A stretch of DNA of 10,496 nucleotides, taken from contig VYDD01000098.1 of NCBI GenBank assembly GCA_009843625.1, forward strand, positions 1 through 10,496, in the 5' to 3' direction. The notes below the pieces were generated by a model. The model was not told where the DNA came from. It made no database searches and saw nothing but the letters and a program-made list of their open reading frames with translations. The position numbers and the translations under genes were made by a program. The number at the start of each line of letters is the position of its first letter. Position 1 is the stretch's first letter. This DNA is from Gammaproteobacteria bacterium. GTDB lineage: Bacteria; Gemmatimonadota; Gemmatimonadetes; Longimicrobiales; Gaopeijiaceae. This document shows, in pieces, positions 1 to 6,670 of the stretch.

Positions 1-443
1 CCGGCGCCCTGTCCCTGGCCGCACTGCTCGCCGGCCTGCACGTGCTCCTCGGCGGCCTCCCGAAGCCACTTGGCGTGGGCACTGCGTTCCTCTTCCCCTT
101 GCTTGTCCCGGAGCGGAGGCGCCGCAAGAAGCGAGCCGACGCGAAGGCTCCGGACGTCGCCTACACGCCGGCCCTCGTTCGCGAGCGCGACGCCGATCGC
201 CGGGGACTGGAGTACGTTTCCGGATCGCGGACGTCCATTTGGTTCGCCCGCTCCACGAACGGCGGGCGGAATGGGCCGACGGCGCCATCCGACCCGGAAA
301 CCCCTGACGTCGTGCACACGCCGGCGCTCTCTTCCGAGCGCGAGGGCGATCACCGTCGGCCGGGGTACCACGTTCCGGGATCGCGGGCGTCCGAGAGGCT
401 CGCCGGTCCCACGAGGGGCGAGCCGGGGAGACACGGGGGGTAG
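1..443 (+). CDS. 3' end of a membrane-protein gene with a repeated C-terminal tail (partial)
   Basis: The reading frame beginning at base 3 is open from the left edge to the TAG at 441-443, so the gene starts outside the window. Third codon positions are mostly G or C, densest in the first 130 bases, which favours this frame over its neighbours. The visible product starts with a hydrophobic stretch (about residues 1-19), then a second one containing GTAFLFPLLVPE, followed at once by a very basic run (RRRRKKR). This is the usual pattern of a last membrane helix with a cytoplasmic positive flank. The rest is a polar, Arg/Pro-rich tail made of two copies of a unit of about 50 residues (PDVAYTPALVRERD and PDVVHTPALSSERE open the two copies). 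I do not recognise the family. The tail could be genuine or the product of local decay, given the helicase relic just downstream. Confidence 0.5.
   Translation, partial: GALSLAALLAGLHVLLGGLPKPLGVGTAFLFPLLVPERRRRKKRADAKAPDVAYTPALVRERDADRRGLEYVSGSRTSIWFARSTNGGRNGPTAPSDPETPDVVHTPALSSEREGDHRRPGYHVPGSRASERLAGPTRGEPGRHGG
151..440 (+). repeat. Two-copy tandem repeat, period about 153 bp, in frame
   Basis: The segment from 151 and the segment from 304 match in DNA and protein. Shared blocks include GACGTCG, CACGCCGG, GAGCGCGA and a TTCCGG/GATCGCGG block. The second copy has one extra codon. The period is 51 codons, so the repeat keeps the reading frame of the 1-443 gene. Divergence is spread over the whole unit, so this is an old duplication. 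No third copy is visible. Confidence 0.6.
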
Positions 444-493
444 CGCCGCCCCGATCCCCACTCTGGATTCTGCTCGCGACCGCCCATGCGTTA

Positions 494-700
494 GCCCACT
501 CGCGGCAGGCGTCGCGGCGCTCCTGGCGCATCGGCCAGACCGAGCCCGTCCAGGTCGTCTTCATGGCCTACGGAACACCCTGCAGGCCGACGCGCTCAAG
601 CTCGTGGCGCAGAAGCTCCAGTCGTCGCTCGCCGTTGAGGGCGAACTGGCCGAGGCGCTGCTGGTCGACGATGGCTGGCACGCGCGGAGCCCGAGCCGGA
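494..700 (+). pseudogene. Relic of the C-terminal part of a SNF2-family helicase
   Basis: Frame 2 reads SRQASRRSWRIGQTEPVQVV followed by FMAY. This is the motif VI region of SNF2-type ATPases (R..RIGQ...PV.V), where the second arginine of RSWRIGQ is the usual arginine finger. At about 563-567 the homology moves to frame 1 and continues RNTLQADALKLVAQKLQ and then SSLAVEGEL, which I associate with the same helicase C-terminus. Restoring one C (TACGGAAC to TACCGGAAC) joins the two as MAYRNTLQ. After the EGEL block the reading collapses quickly: a short LVDDGW stretch in frame 1, then a possible acidic EPEPEPVAVG tail in frame 0 out to about 830. The sequence appears shortened as well as frameshifted. 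All upstream helicase motifs (Walker A, DExx) are absent from the window, so it cannot be functional. The family call rests on motif VI and remembered family sequence, not on a search. Confidence 0.6.
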
Positions 701-782
701 GCCGGTCGCCGTCGGGGCCACGGTGGCTGCCGAGGGCGAAGCGGGGGCCGTGGACTCGGGGCCGCAGCGGGGCGCCCCTGCC

Positions 783-830
783 CGGCGCGGCGGCGCACGT
801 GAGTCCGAGGGTGGACACGGCGCCGCGCCG
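783..830 (-). terminator. Possible GC-rich terminator hairpin after the FN3/NHL-repeat gene
   Basis: A perfect 10-bp inverted repeat (CGGCGCGGCG at 783-792 and CGCCGCGCCG at 821-830) lies directly past the stop codon of the minus-strand gene ending at 838. The loop is long (28 nt) and there is no U-tract, so the terminator call is weak. Chance GC-rich pairing is possible. Confidence 0.28.
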
Positions 831-837
831 CCACCAC

Positions 838-2877
838 CTAGTCCTCGCGCTTGACGACGAGCGGCGTGAGGGCGGGAACGCCGTCGGGGAACAGCTCGCC
901 GAACGCGCGGTTCACAAACGCCGGCGCGCCGGGGATGTAGGAGACCCAGCCGCCCTCGTGGAGGACGTAGAGCGCTGTCACCTCGCGGCTGTGTGCGCAG
1001 GCGGCGAGATCCTCGACGCTCCCGCCGGCGTAGACGACGGCGCTGAAGCCCGGGGCGACGGCGCCGTGCAGGCAGGCGGGCCAGTCGCCAGGCGGTGCGA
1101 CCTCCCCTACCGGATCCTCGCTGGCCGGGCCCCTGCCCGCGACGACGAGCGGCGTGAACGCGGGCACGCGTTCGCGGTAGAGCTCGGCGAACGGGCGGTT
1201 GACGAAGTGGGGCGCCGCGAGGATGTAGGCCAGGTAGCGGCCCTCGTGCAACGCGTAGAGCACCGCGATGCCGCGGCTCTCGGCACAGGCCGCGAGGCTC
1301 TCGACGCTGCCGCCCTCGTAGACGACGAGGCTGAAGCGCCCGGCCACGGCGCCCTTGAGGCAGTGCGCCCAGGGCTCATCGAGGTGCTCTTGCGGTGAGA
1401 GCGGCTCCTCCGCCCCCGCGAGCGTCACGCGGTACACGCGCGTGCGGCTGCCGTCGGGCGAGGTCACGGTGACGGTGATCTCGCTGGTCCCCGCAAGCGT
1501 GACCTGGTAGCCCTCGCGGCCATCGCCGTCGGCGTCGTGGGGCTCGATCGCGACGGTGGCCCCGGCCTGTGCGGGCACGGCCTCGACCGTGGTCACCTCG
1601 ACGCCCGTCTCGGCGCCGCCCTCGTACTCCGTGCGCAGGGGCGAGAACTCCCCGAACTCGACGCCCGCGACGACGAGCGAGGCGAGGCGGGCGTCGATGG
1701 CGTCGGGCATGTTGTACGTGTAGACGCGGCCGTCGTGCGCGTCGGCGACGTACATCACCTCGCCGTCCGACCAGATGCCGCGCGGGCTGTTGTTGCTCGC
1801 GCGCGTGAGCCTGCTGAACTCCTCGTCGCGCACGCGCTCGAGCGGCTGTGGCTCCCCGGCGGGGTCGTCAGGGGCCGGGTCGGGCAGACGGTAGGCGAAG
1901 AGCCGCTTGGCGCCGTGGTCCGAGACCCAGACGGTGACGCCGTCCGACCAGAGCCCGTGCGGTTCGCCGTTGGCGGCGTCGAGGCCGTACTCGGCGAGCA
2001 GGTCCCCGCTCGCCTCGCTGTACGCGAAGAGGCTGTTCCGGTTGCCGTCGAGCACCCAGATGCGGCCCCCGCCGCCCCAGAGGCCGCGCGCGTGGGCGTT
2101 GCGGGCGACGAGCTCGATGTCGCGCTCGGGCAGGCGCTCGGCGCTCGCCAGGTCGTAGGCGAAGAGCCGGTCGCGGCCGCTGTCGGAGACCCAGGCGGTC
2201 CCACCGCTGCCCCAGACGCCGCGGGGCGCGCGGTTGCGCTCGTCGAGCGCGAACTCGCGCTCCTCGATGCGTTCGCCGGTCGCGAGGTCGTAGGCGTGGA
2301 CGGCGTCGCCGGGACCGTCGGCGTTGTTGGCCAGCCACAACGTGCTCCCGTCCGACCAGGCGCCCGTGGGCCGGTCGTGCCCCGAGGCCAGCGCCTCGAT
2401 GTCGCGCGTCACGGTCCACTCGAAGTCGGCCTCGCTCGGCTCGGGAGCGCCACCACCGCCACCGACGAAGCCGCCGACCGGGCCGCCACTGCTGCCCGGC
2501 GGTGACGGCGCCGGCCTGGGCCCGACCGTCACCGTCGCGATCGCTCCCGCGGTCGTACCACGCATCGCGCGCAGCTCGAAGGTGTAGCGCACGCCGTACT
2601 GGATGTTCGCCGAGACGTGCACGGTGGAGCTGCCGCCGAACTGCAGCCAGTCGCTCGCGACGCCGTCCGCCGTCCGGCGCAGCTGATACGCGGTGATGGT
2701 GGGATCGTCCGGGTTATCCCAGGTCAGCGTGACCGCCCTGCCGTCGCCGGGCGCGGCCATGAAGTTGGCCGGCGCGCCCGGTGGCTGCTGGCCGTGGGCC
2801 GTCTGCAGCGGGAACAGGAGGAGCGGGAGCGCGAGGAGCAGCAGCGCCGCGAAGCGTCCGGTGAGCCGGCCCTTCAT
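838..2877 (-). CDS. Exported FN3 / NHL-like repeat protein with cadherin-like and duplicated C-terminal modules
   Basis: The product has 679 residues from the ATG at 2877. This start gives a clean Sec signal peptide (MKGRLTGRF, hydrophobic core, AHG-Q cleavage near residue 29). The longer open frame to 2979 would bury it behind a polar leader. A weak GAAGG lies 8 nt upstream. Domains in order: one FN3-like domain (about 33-119), a Pro/Gly-rich linker (120-148), and five NHL-like repeats (about 152-391) of the form RG-W-DG-xxxWV-D-xxxxxLfAY. Then a cadherin-like beta-sandwich of the PF12733 type (about 392-488; L-V-G-EFSP start, TVTSPDG and YRVTLAG near the end), and two copies of a 78-residue module (502-579, 599-676). 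There is no lipobox, LPXTG or membrane anchor, so it is probably released or loosely bound. Only five propeller-like repeats are seen, so ring closure is uncertain. Function unknown; surface adhesion or ligand binding is an inference. It lies 164 bp after the 3042-3758 gene and may be read from that promoter. Confidence 0.88.
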   Translation of the reverse strand: MKGRLTGRFAALLLLALPLLLFPLQTAHGQQPPGAPANFMAAPGDGRAVTLTWDNPDDPTITAYQLRRTADGVASDWLQFGGSSTVHVSANIQYGVRYTFELRAMRGTTAGAIATVTVGPRPAPSPPGSSGGPVGGFVGGGGGAPEPSEADFEWTVTRDIEALASGHDRPTGAWSDGSTLWLANNADGPGDAVHAYDLATGERIEEREFALDERNRAPRGVWGSGGTAWVSDSGRDRLFAYDLASAERLPERDIELVARNAHARGLWGGGGRIWVLDGNRNSLFAYSEASGDLLAEYGLDAANGEPHGLWSDGVTVWVSDHGAKRLFAYRLPDPAPDDPAGEPQPLERVRDEEFSRLTRASNNSPRGIWSDGEVMYVADAHDGRVYTYNMPDAIDARLASLVVAGVEFGEFSPLRTEYEGGAETGVEVTTVEAVPAQAGATVAIEPHDADGDGREGYQVTLAGTSEITVTVTSPDGSRTRVYRVTLAGAEEPLSPQEHLDEPWAHCLKGAVAGRFSLVVYEGGSVESLAACAESRGIAVLYALHEGRYLAYILAAPHFVNRPFAELYRERVPAFTPLVVAGRGPASEDPVGEVAPPGDWPACLHGAVAPGFSAVVYAGGSVEDLAACAHSREVTALYVLHEGGWVSYIPGAPAFVNRAFGELFPDGVPALTPLVVKRED
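850..1374 (-). repeat. Tandem duplication encoding a 78-residue Cys-containing module
   Basis: Residues 502-579 (1374-1141) and 599-676 (1083-850) of the FN3/NHL-repeat protein align without gaps. By hand count about 49 of 78 residues are identical. Shared cores are GGSVE-LAACA-SR, LHEG, YI--AP-FVNR-F-EL and VPA-TPLVV. Each copy keeps two cysteines 25 residues apart (506/531 and 602/627), which could form a disulfide outside the cell. A 19-residue linker rich in Gly, Pro and Glu separates them. I do not know a named family for this module. Confidence 0.8.
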
Positions 2878-3041
2878 CCGGTCAGCCTTCGCCCGAAACT
2901 GCCGCGGCGCTGCGTGCGCCCCGGGGCGGGCCCGTGTGCGAACAGCTGGCGACGGGGCCGCCGGCTGTCTGGTTTCCACCGTTCAGTGCTCGGCGTGCGG
3001 ATCGGGCGGCACGGGCGTCTCACACCCTGGCCTGCGGCCGA

Positions 3042-3758
3042 TCACCGGCAGTTGCTGCCGCCCAACTGCTGGCAGATCCGTCCCACGATGTCCGTGAGGT
3101 CCTGGCCGGTCGGGCCGGACGTGTCGGCGTCGCCAGCTCCCGCGGGTTCGAGCACGACGGTCTGGCTCTTCGTCGGCGAGGCGTTGCCGCGAATGGTCGC
3201 GGTCACGGTGCTGGGCTGAGCGGGCACGACGAAGCCCACGGCGTCTGCGATGGTAGGGTCGATGATGACCGAGGCGTGCACCGCGAAGGCCCCGACATCG
3301 CTGCCGCTTGCGTAGCGGAGCCGCTTGTCGCCGGCGTCCGCCGGCGGGACGTAGGAGACGCTGACGTTGCCGGACCGTCTCTGATTGAGCTCCTCCGGGG
3401 GGACGGCGCCCACCCGCCACTCCTCGATGGTGACGCTCAGGCGCTCGTGATTGAACGTGAACGCGTGCTTGGTCCAGTCCAGTGGGACGCCATCCAGCGT
3501 GACGGTGATGGAGGACGGATCGATCCCGGCTGACAGCAGGGCGTCGCCGAAGTCGAGGTTCACGACAGTCGAGATAATGGTGGCACTAATCTCTTCGCCG
3601 TCGTCATTGGTGAGTGTGGCAGCCTCGCTGGTGACGTGGAACCTCGCGCTCGGGGCATCGTCGGCGTGTGCGACGCCCGACGTGGCCCAGGCCAGGGCGA
3701 GGGCGGCGGCCAGCGCCAGGGCCGCCCCACCCATGCGCGACTTCGCGGTACGGTCCAT
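3042..3758 (-). CDS. Small secreted beta-rich protein, SwmB-like, function unknown
   Basis: The product has 238 residues. The ATG at 3758 is chosen because GGGAGG (3773-3768) sits 9 nt upstream; the open frame runs further, to 3821, but without such support. Residues 1-32 form a Sec signal peptide with a basic start (MDRTAKSR), an Ala/Leu core and an AHA-D cleavage site. Residues about 48-138 (GIDPSSITVTLDG, then GNVSVSYVPP) follow the beta-strand pattern of SwmB-type repeats, which are named after the Synechococcus surface protein SwmB; the match is weak. A second beta-rich part follows (about 150-205). The last residues hold two cysteines (229 and 237) in a C-terminal RICQQLGGSNCR. There is no lipobox or anchor. 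The gene has its own strong-looking extended -10 promoter and lies between two genes for larger exported proteins on the same strand, so all three probably serve the cell surface. Confidence 0.82.
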   Translation of the reverse strand: MDRTAKSRMGGAALALAAALALAWATSGVAHADDAPSARFHVTSEAATLTNDDGEEISATIISTVVNLDFGDALLSAGIDPSSITVTLDGVPLDWTKHAFTFNHERLSVTIEEWRVGAVPPEELNQRRSGNVSVSYVPPADAGDKRLRYASGSDVGAFAVHASVIIDPTIADAVGFVVPAQPSTVTATIRGNASPTKSQTVVLEPAGAGDADTSGPTGQDLTDIVGRICQQLGGSNCR

Positions 3759-3816
3759 CACAGCTGTCCTCCCGACGGGGATCCAGGCAACCTCGATCCC
3801 TGCGGCGCGCGAGTTG

Positions 3817-3893
3817 GGCATATTATGCCAGCATGTGCATTACGGCAGTGTGACTATTCAGGCCGTGGATCCGTAATGTTTTGTGACCATCGG
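3817..3893 (-). promoter_or_regulatory. Composite promoter/operator of the small secreted protein gene
   Basis: Read on the minus strand, a distal block GTCACAAA-A-CATTACGG (3887-3871) is followed by GTCACA (3854-3849), then CTGCCGTAATG. An extended -10, TGG-CATAAT (hexamer 3827-3822), comes 21 nt after the second block. The 8-mer CATTACGG and its exact inverse CCGTAATG are 33 bp apart. TGTGAC/GTCACA also recurs at exactly 33 bp, so two units lie three helical turns apart. The -10 is embedded in a perfect 6-1-6 palindrome (GGCATA-T-TATGCC, 3817-3829). No consensus -35 is present, which fits an activator-dependent promoter. The arrangement is shared with the promoter at 6600-6670. Confidence 0.5.
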
Positions 3894-3917
3894 CGGCTTG
3901 CGGGGGCGGACGCTGCC

Positions 3918-4564
3918 CTACGGCGTGAAGTTGTGGACGGACACGTTCGAGAAGCTCGGCGCCTGGGCGTCGTTGTGCTGGAGCGGCGCCTGGGTCGGCC
4001 TGACGTAGCTGACCGTGACCGTCTGGCCGCTGGTGACCGCCGTGCCCAGCGTGACAAACAACGTGCTGCCGGAGATGCTGAGCCCGGTGGGCGTCTGGCT
4101 CGTGCCGTTCACGCTCACCCAGAACACGCTGGTGGAGGGCAACGAATCGGTGTCCAGGCTGCGGTCGAATATCAACGACATGGTCGCCCCGCCGATCTCC
4201 GCGTGCTGCAGCACCGGCGGGAAGCCGTTGGGCAGGTTGAACTCGCCGACCGACAGCCAGTCGCCCCAGCCGTTGGCGTTCCTGGCCCGGATCGCCACGT
4301 CGTAGTCGCGTCCGCCGATCAGGTTGGAGATCGTGTAGCTCCTGGGGTTCAGGCAGGCAGGCCCGCCACTCGAGTGTACCGGGCCTTCCGTACGACAGAT
4401 GCGCTCCACCTGGCGCGGATAGAGCCTGGGGCTCCGGGTCCAGTCTCCCCCGCCGTCTGTGAAGGCGTAGTCGCCGCGACGGTGGCGCACCTGGTAGGCG
4501 TACACCTCCGACCCGCCGCCGGTGGGCGGTTCCCACTCCACGGTTAGCGAGCCGACGCCCGCGC
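3918..4564 (-). pseudogene. Broken surface-protein gene, third piece: FN3 plus SwmB-like domain
   Basis: This is the 3' part of the gene that starts at 6552, displaced into another frame. It continues an FN3 domain (VGSLTVEWEPPTGGGSEVYA, then YQVRHRRGD and YTISNLIGGRDYDVAIRARN) and ends in one SwmB-like domain (SGSTLFVTLGTAVTSGQTVT followed by VSYVRPTQ) before the TAG at 3918-3920. The previous piece runs out at a TAA (4544-4546) in its own frame. Adding one C after the ATC codon at 4567-4565 gives PTGATIRAGVGSLTVEWEPP, a normal FN3 opening. There is no credible start codon or ribosome site at the junction, so it is unlikely to be a separate gene. The SwmB-type ending (ASFS-N-TP pattern, here PSFSNVSVHNFTP) suggests the true C-terminus is present. 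Confidence 0.75.
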
Positions 4565-5371
4565 GATCGTAGCTCCGGTCGGCGGACCGGGGACTGCCGT
4601 GTAGGCGGCGTCGAGGGTGACCGTATGAATCTCGGACGTGAAGCCGAGGCGGTGGACCGTCTGGTCGGGCGTGTTCGCGTCGTTGTCGTGGTCCTCGGTG
4701 TTGGCCGTTCGCGCCCGGACCCGCACCTGCCAGGTACCGTCGGCGAGGCCGGTGAAGGTGTGGCTGCGGGCAGTCGTGTCTGTTATCACGTGACCGGTGG
4801 GCCACGCGGGCCAGGTCTCGTCCGCGTTCTGCTTGCGGCGCTGCACCACCCCCGCGTCGTGGGTTCCAATGCCGGCAGGTATCGTTAATTCATCGACATC
4901 CCAGCCGGTGAAGAGCGTGCCGTTGCCGCCGGAAGCAAACGAGTCGCTTACCGGACTAGCTCCGAACTCGTCGCTCTCTGAAACCGACGTCAACGTGACG
5001 GTGCCGTCCTCGTGGGAGTCCCGACCATGGACAGAGACGGCGCCGTTGGCTCCGGTCCTGAAGTCGTAGCTGACCCCCGGCGTGAGGTCGTAGGCGATGA
5101 AGCTGTCGTCGCTCAGCTGCGTATTGGGATACCTGCCGTAGCTGCGGAAGTGGTCCCAGGTCGACTGCTTGAACTGGAACTCGATCTCGGGCCCGAAGAC
5201 GCAGCCCGAGGGCGCGCCGGCGACGTTGGTCCAGGTGCCGCTGATGCCGCTGTCGACATCGGCCGCCACGGCCAGTCGGATGTTGCAGGCTGCGGGCACG
5301 TTGATCTGCGGCAGGGCCAGCGGCCGGTCCGAGCTGCCGGTCGGGTAGATCGTCGTGACGTGGTACTCGAC
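4565..5371 (-). pseudogene. Broken surface-protein gene, middle piece: FN3-like domains
   Basis: This piece is in the same frame as the first one and separated from it only by the TAG at 5374-5372. It resumes directly with VEYHVTTIYPTG, the second half of the FN3 domain cut by the stop. It then carries two further FN3-like or beta-sandwich segments: one ending in FIAYDLTPGVSYDFRTG, and one ending in HTFTGLADGTWQVRVRARTA. The start of another FN3 domain (AVPGPPTGATI) follows before the frameshift at 4564/4565. An annotation program would probably call a gene from the GTG at 5299 to the TAA at 4544. That start has no signal peptide and no convincing Shine-Dalgarno, and it would begin inside a domain. 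Several Cys residues (for example in PAACNI and PSGCVF) suggest an exported fold. Confidence 0.72.
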
Positions 5372-6552
5372 CTAGCCGGGCGTGAGGTCGTCGAGGACGT
5401 GCGACCTGGCCTCCGGGGGGGCGGTCTCCTCGACCCACTCGCCGCCGTCCAGGCTGCGCGCGCCGACGAGGTAGCCGGCCGGCTCGCAGGCGTCGTCGTC
5501 CGAGGGCGCCTCCCAAGAGGCGACGCCGGCGCGGGCGATGCCCAGCATGGAGACGCGCTCGGGCGGGGCCAGCTCGCAGCCCGTCTCGGGCTCCCAGATG
5601 ATGAGGAAGTCGCCCTGCAGCGAGGCCGAGAGGCCTCCCGGGTCGGTGGCCGTCAGGGTGACGGTGATCACCGGCTGCTCCGGAAGGGGCGGCTCGAGGG
5701 CGTCCCAGTCGTCGTCGCCGTCCACCTCGAGGAAGACGCGCATGGTCGCCTCGCGCGACCCGGGACTCGTCGCGGCCAGGAGGTCGCTGCGGCCCCAGGA
5801 GCCGATCACCACGTCCTCCGCCAGTTCCGCGCGGCCTCCGGTGATGGCGACGGCGTAGGGGAGCTGGTCGCCGTCGGGGTCGGAGAACAGGCCGGCGAAG
5901 GACTTGCTCACGAGCACGCCGCGGGGCGCGTTGTGTTCTCCGACGAACCGCTCGTGGTTCTGCGTCTCCGTGTTGACCACCGGGGCGCGGTTCGGTGGGG
6001 CCGGCGAGAGCTGCCAGTCCACCTTGTGGATCGCGTCGTGGCCGAGTCCCGAGTGCGACAGGCCGGCGTCCGCCTGCGAGGAGGCGGAGCGGATGGCGCC
6101 GCCGTTGAGCGCGAGGCTGTTCTCCAGCACGGCGATGCCCTGCGTGGAGTAGTTCGGCTCGATGACCTCGTGGTCGAAGGTGAGGCTGGCCGTGCCGGAG
6201 CCGCTCTCGTAGTCGACGACCTTCGTGCCCCAGTCGGCCGGGTCCATGTCGATCTTGAGCTGCGGCGTGCCGGTGACGGTCATGGCCTCGGAGAAGGTGA
6301 CCGTGATGGTGATGGTCTCGCCCAGGGCGTACGTGTCGTCGTTGCCGGCGTCCGAGGTGACATCCACACCGGTGACCGTCGGCGCGCCCTCGTTCGCCGC
6401 GGCCCGGTGCCCGGGCGCCAGGACGAGGGAGACCGCGAGGGCGGCGAGCAGCAGCACCGAGAGGCCGAGCAGCCACGAGGTGGACGTGCGCGGGCCGCGG
6501 CGGCTAATTCGGGGGGCGTTCGCCGCGAGCGACGGTTCCCTTCGAGGGACAC
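5372..6552 (-). pseudogene. Broken surface-protein gene, first piece: signal peptide and Ig/cadherin-like domains
   Basis: The GTG at 6552-6550 is the best start: GGAGG (6564-6560) is 7 nt upstream and an extended -10 promoter lies just beyond. From it the frame reads MSLEGNRRSRRTPP and must then lose register at a run of six C (plus-strand G at 6511-6516). With seven C the protein continues RISRRGPRTSTSWLLGLSV and LLLAALAVSLVLAPG, a complete Sec signal peptide with a basic n-region. Without repair only the GTG at 6457 is available, which lacks a ribosome site and cuts the signal peptide. Then follow an Ig-like domain with an NDDTYALGETITITVTFSEA motif, a cadherin-like part (NRAPVV, LFSDPDGDQLPYAV, VTLTATDPGGL) and the first half of an FN3 domain ending DDLTPG before the TAG at 5374-5372. 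Fully restored, the gene would encode about 878 residues. Confidence 0.75.
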
Positions 6553-6599
6553 ACCACTACCTCCCGCTCCTGCATGCATTCGCAGGCGCAGCAATCGCG

Positions 6600-6670
6600 A
6601 TTATCCCACCGGCCCCATCACTGTTGCGTCACCCAATCGGCCAGTTTCCGTAATGATTTGTGACTTTCGG
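6600..6670 (-). promoter_or_regulatory. Composite promoter/operator of the broken surface-protein gene
   Basis: On the minus strand a distal block GTCACAAA-T-CATTACGG (6664-6648) is followed 32 bp later by GTGACG (6632-6627). After 21 nt comes an extended -10, TGG-GATAAT (hexamer 6605-6600). By hand alignment about 46 of 72 columns match the promoter at 3817-3893, allowing one gap. The predicted transcript would start about 40 nt before the GTG at 6552. The distal block lies in the divergent region upstream of the kinase-regulator gene too. On the plus strand its GTAATGAT (6650-6657) has an exact inverted partner ATCATTAC (6682-6689), 32 bp away. Confidence 0.5.

Noticed and set aside
70..1398. 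442-codon plus-strand open frame
   Set aside because: It crosses the 1-443 gene out of frame, the helicase relic and the antisense of the FN3/NHL-repeat gene. Only the short LQADALKLVAQ part has homology, and that belongs to the relic.
1537..2505. 322-codon plus-strand open frame
   Set aside because: It is the antisense shadow of the NHL-repeat coding region; absence of stops there is expected from GC-rich codons.
838..2979. Start of the FN3/NHL-repeat gene at the 2979 ATG
   Set aside because: It would place 34 polar, Arg/Pro-rich residues before an otherwise perfect signal peptide starting at 2877.
3838..3887. CRP/FNR-type site from the TGTGAC and GTCACA words
   Set aside because: The CRP pattern needs TGTGA-N6-TCACA in one symmetric site. 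Here the words are in direct orientation 33 bp apart.
4544..5299. Independent gene starting at the GTG at 5299
   Set aside because: The homologous FN3 strand VEYHVTTIY lies upstream of it in the same frame, and there is no signal peptide or ribosome site at the GTG.
3042..6552. Lipoprotein or sortase anchoring of the exported proteins
   Set aside because: No Cys follows the signal-peptide cores within a lipobox and no LPXTG-helix-basic tail is present at any C-terminus.
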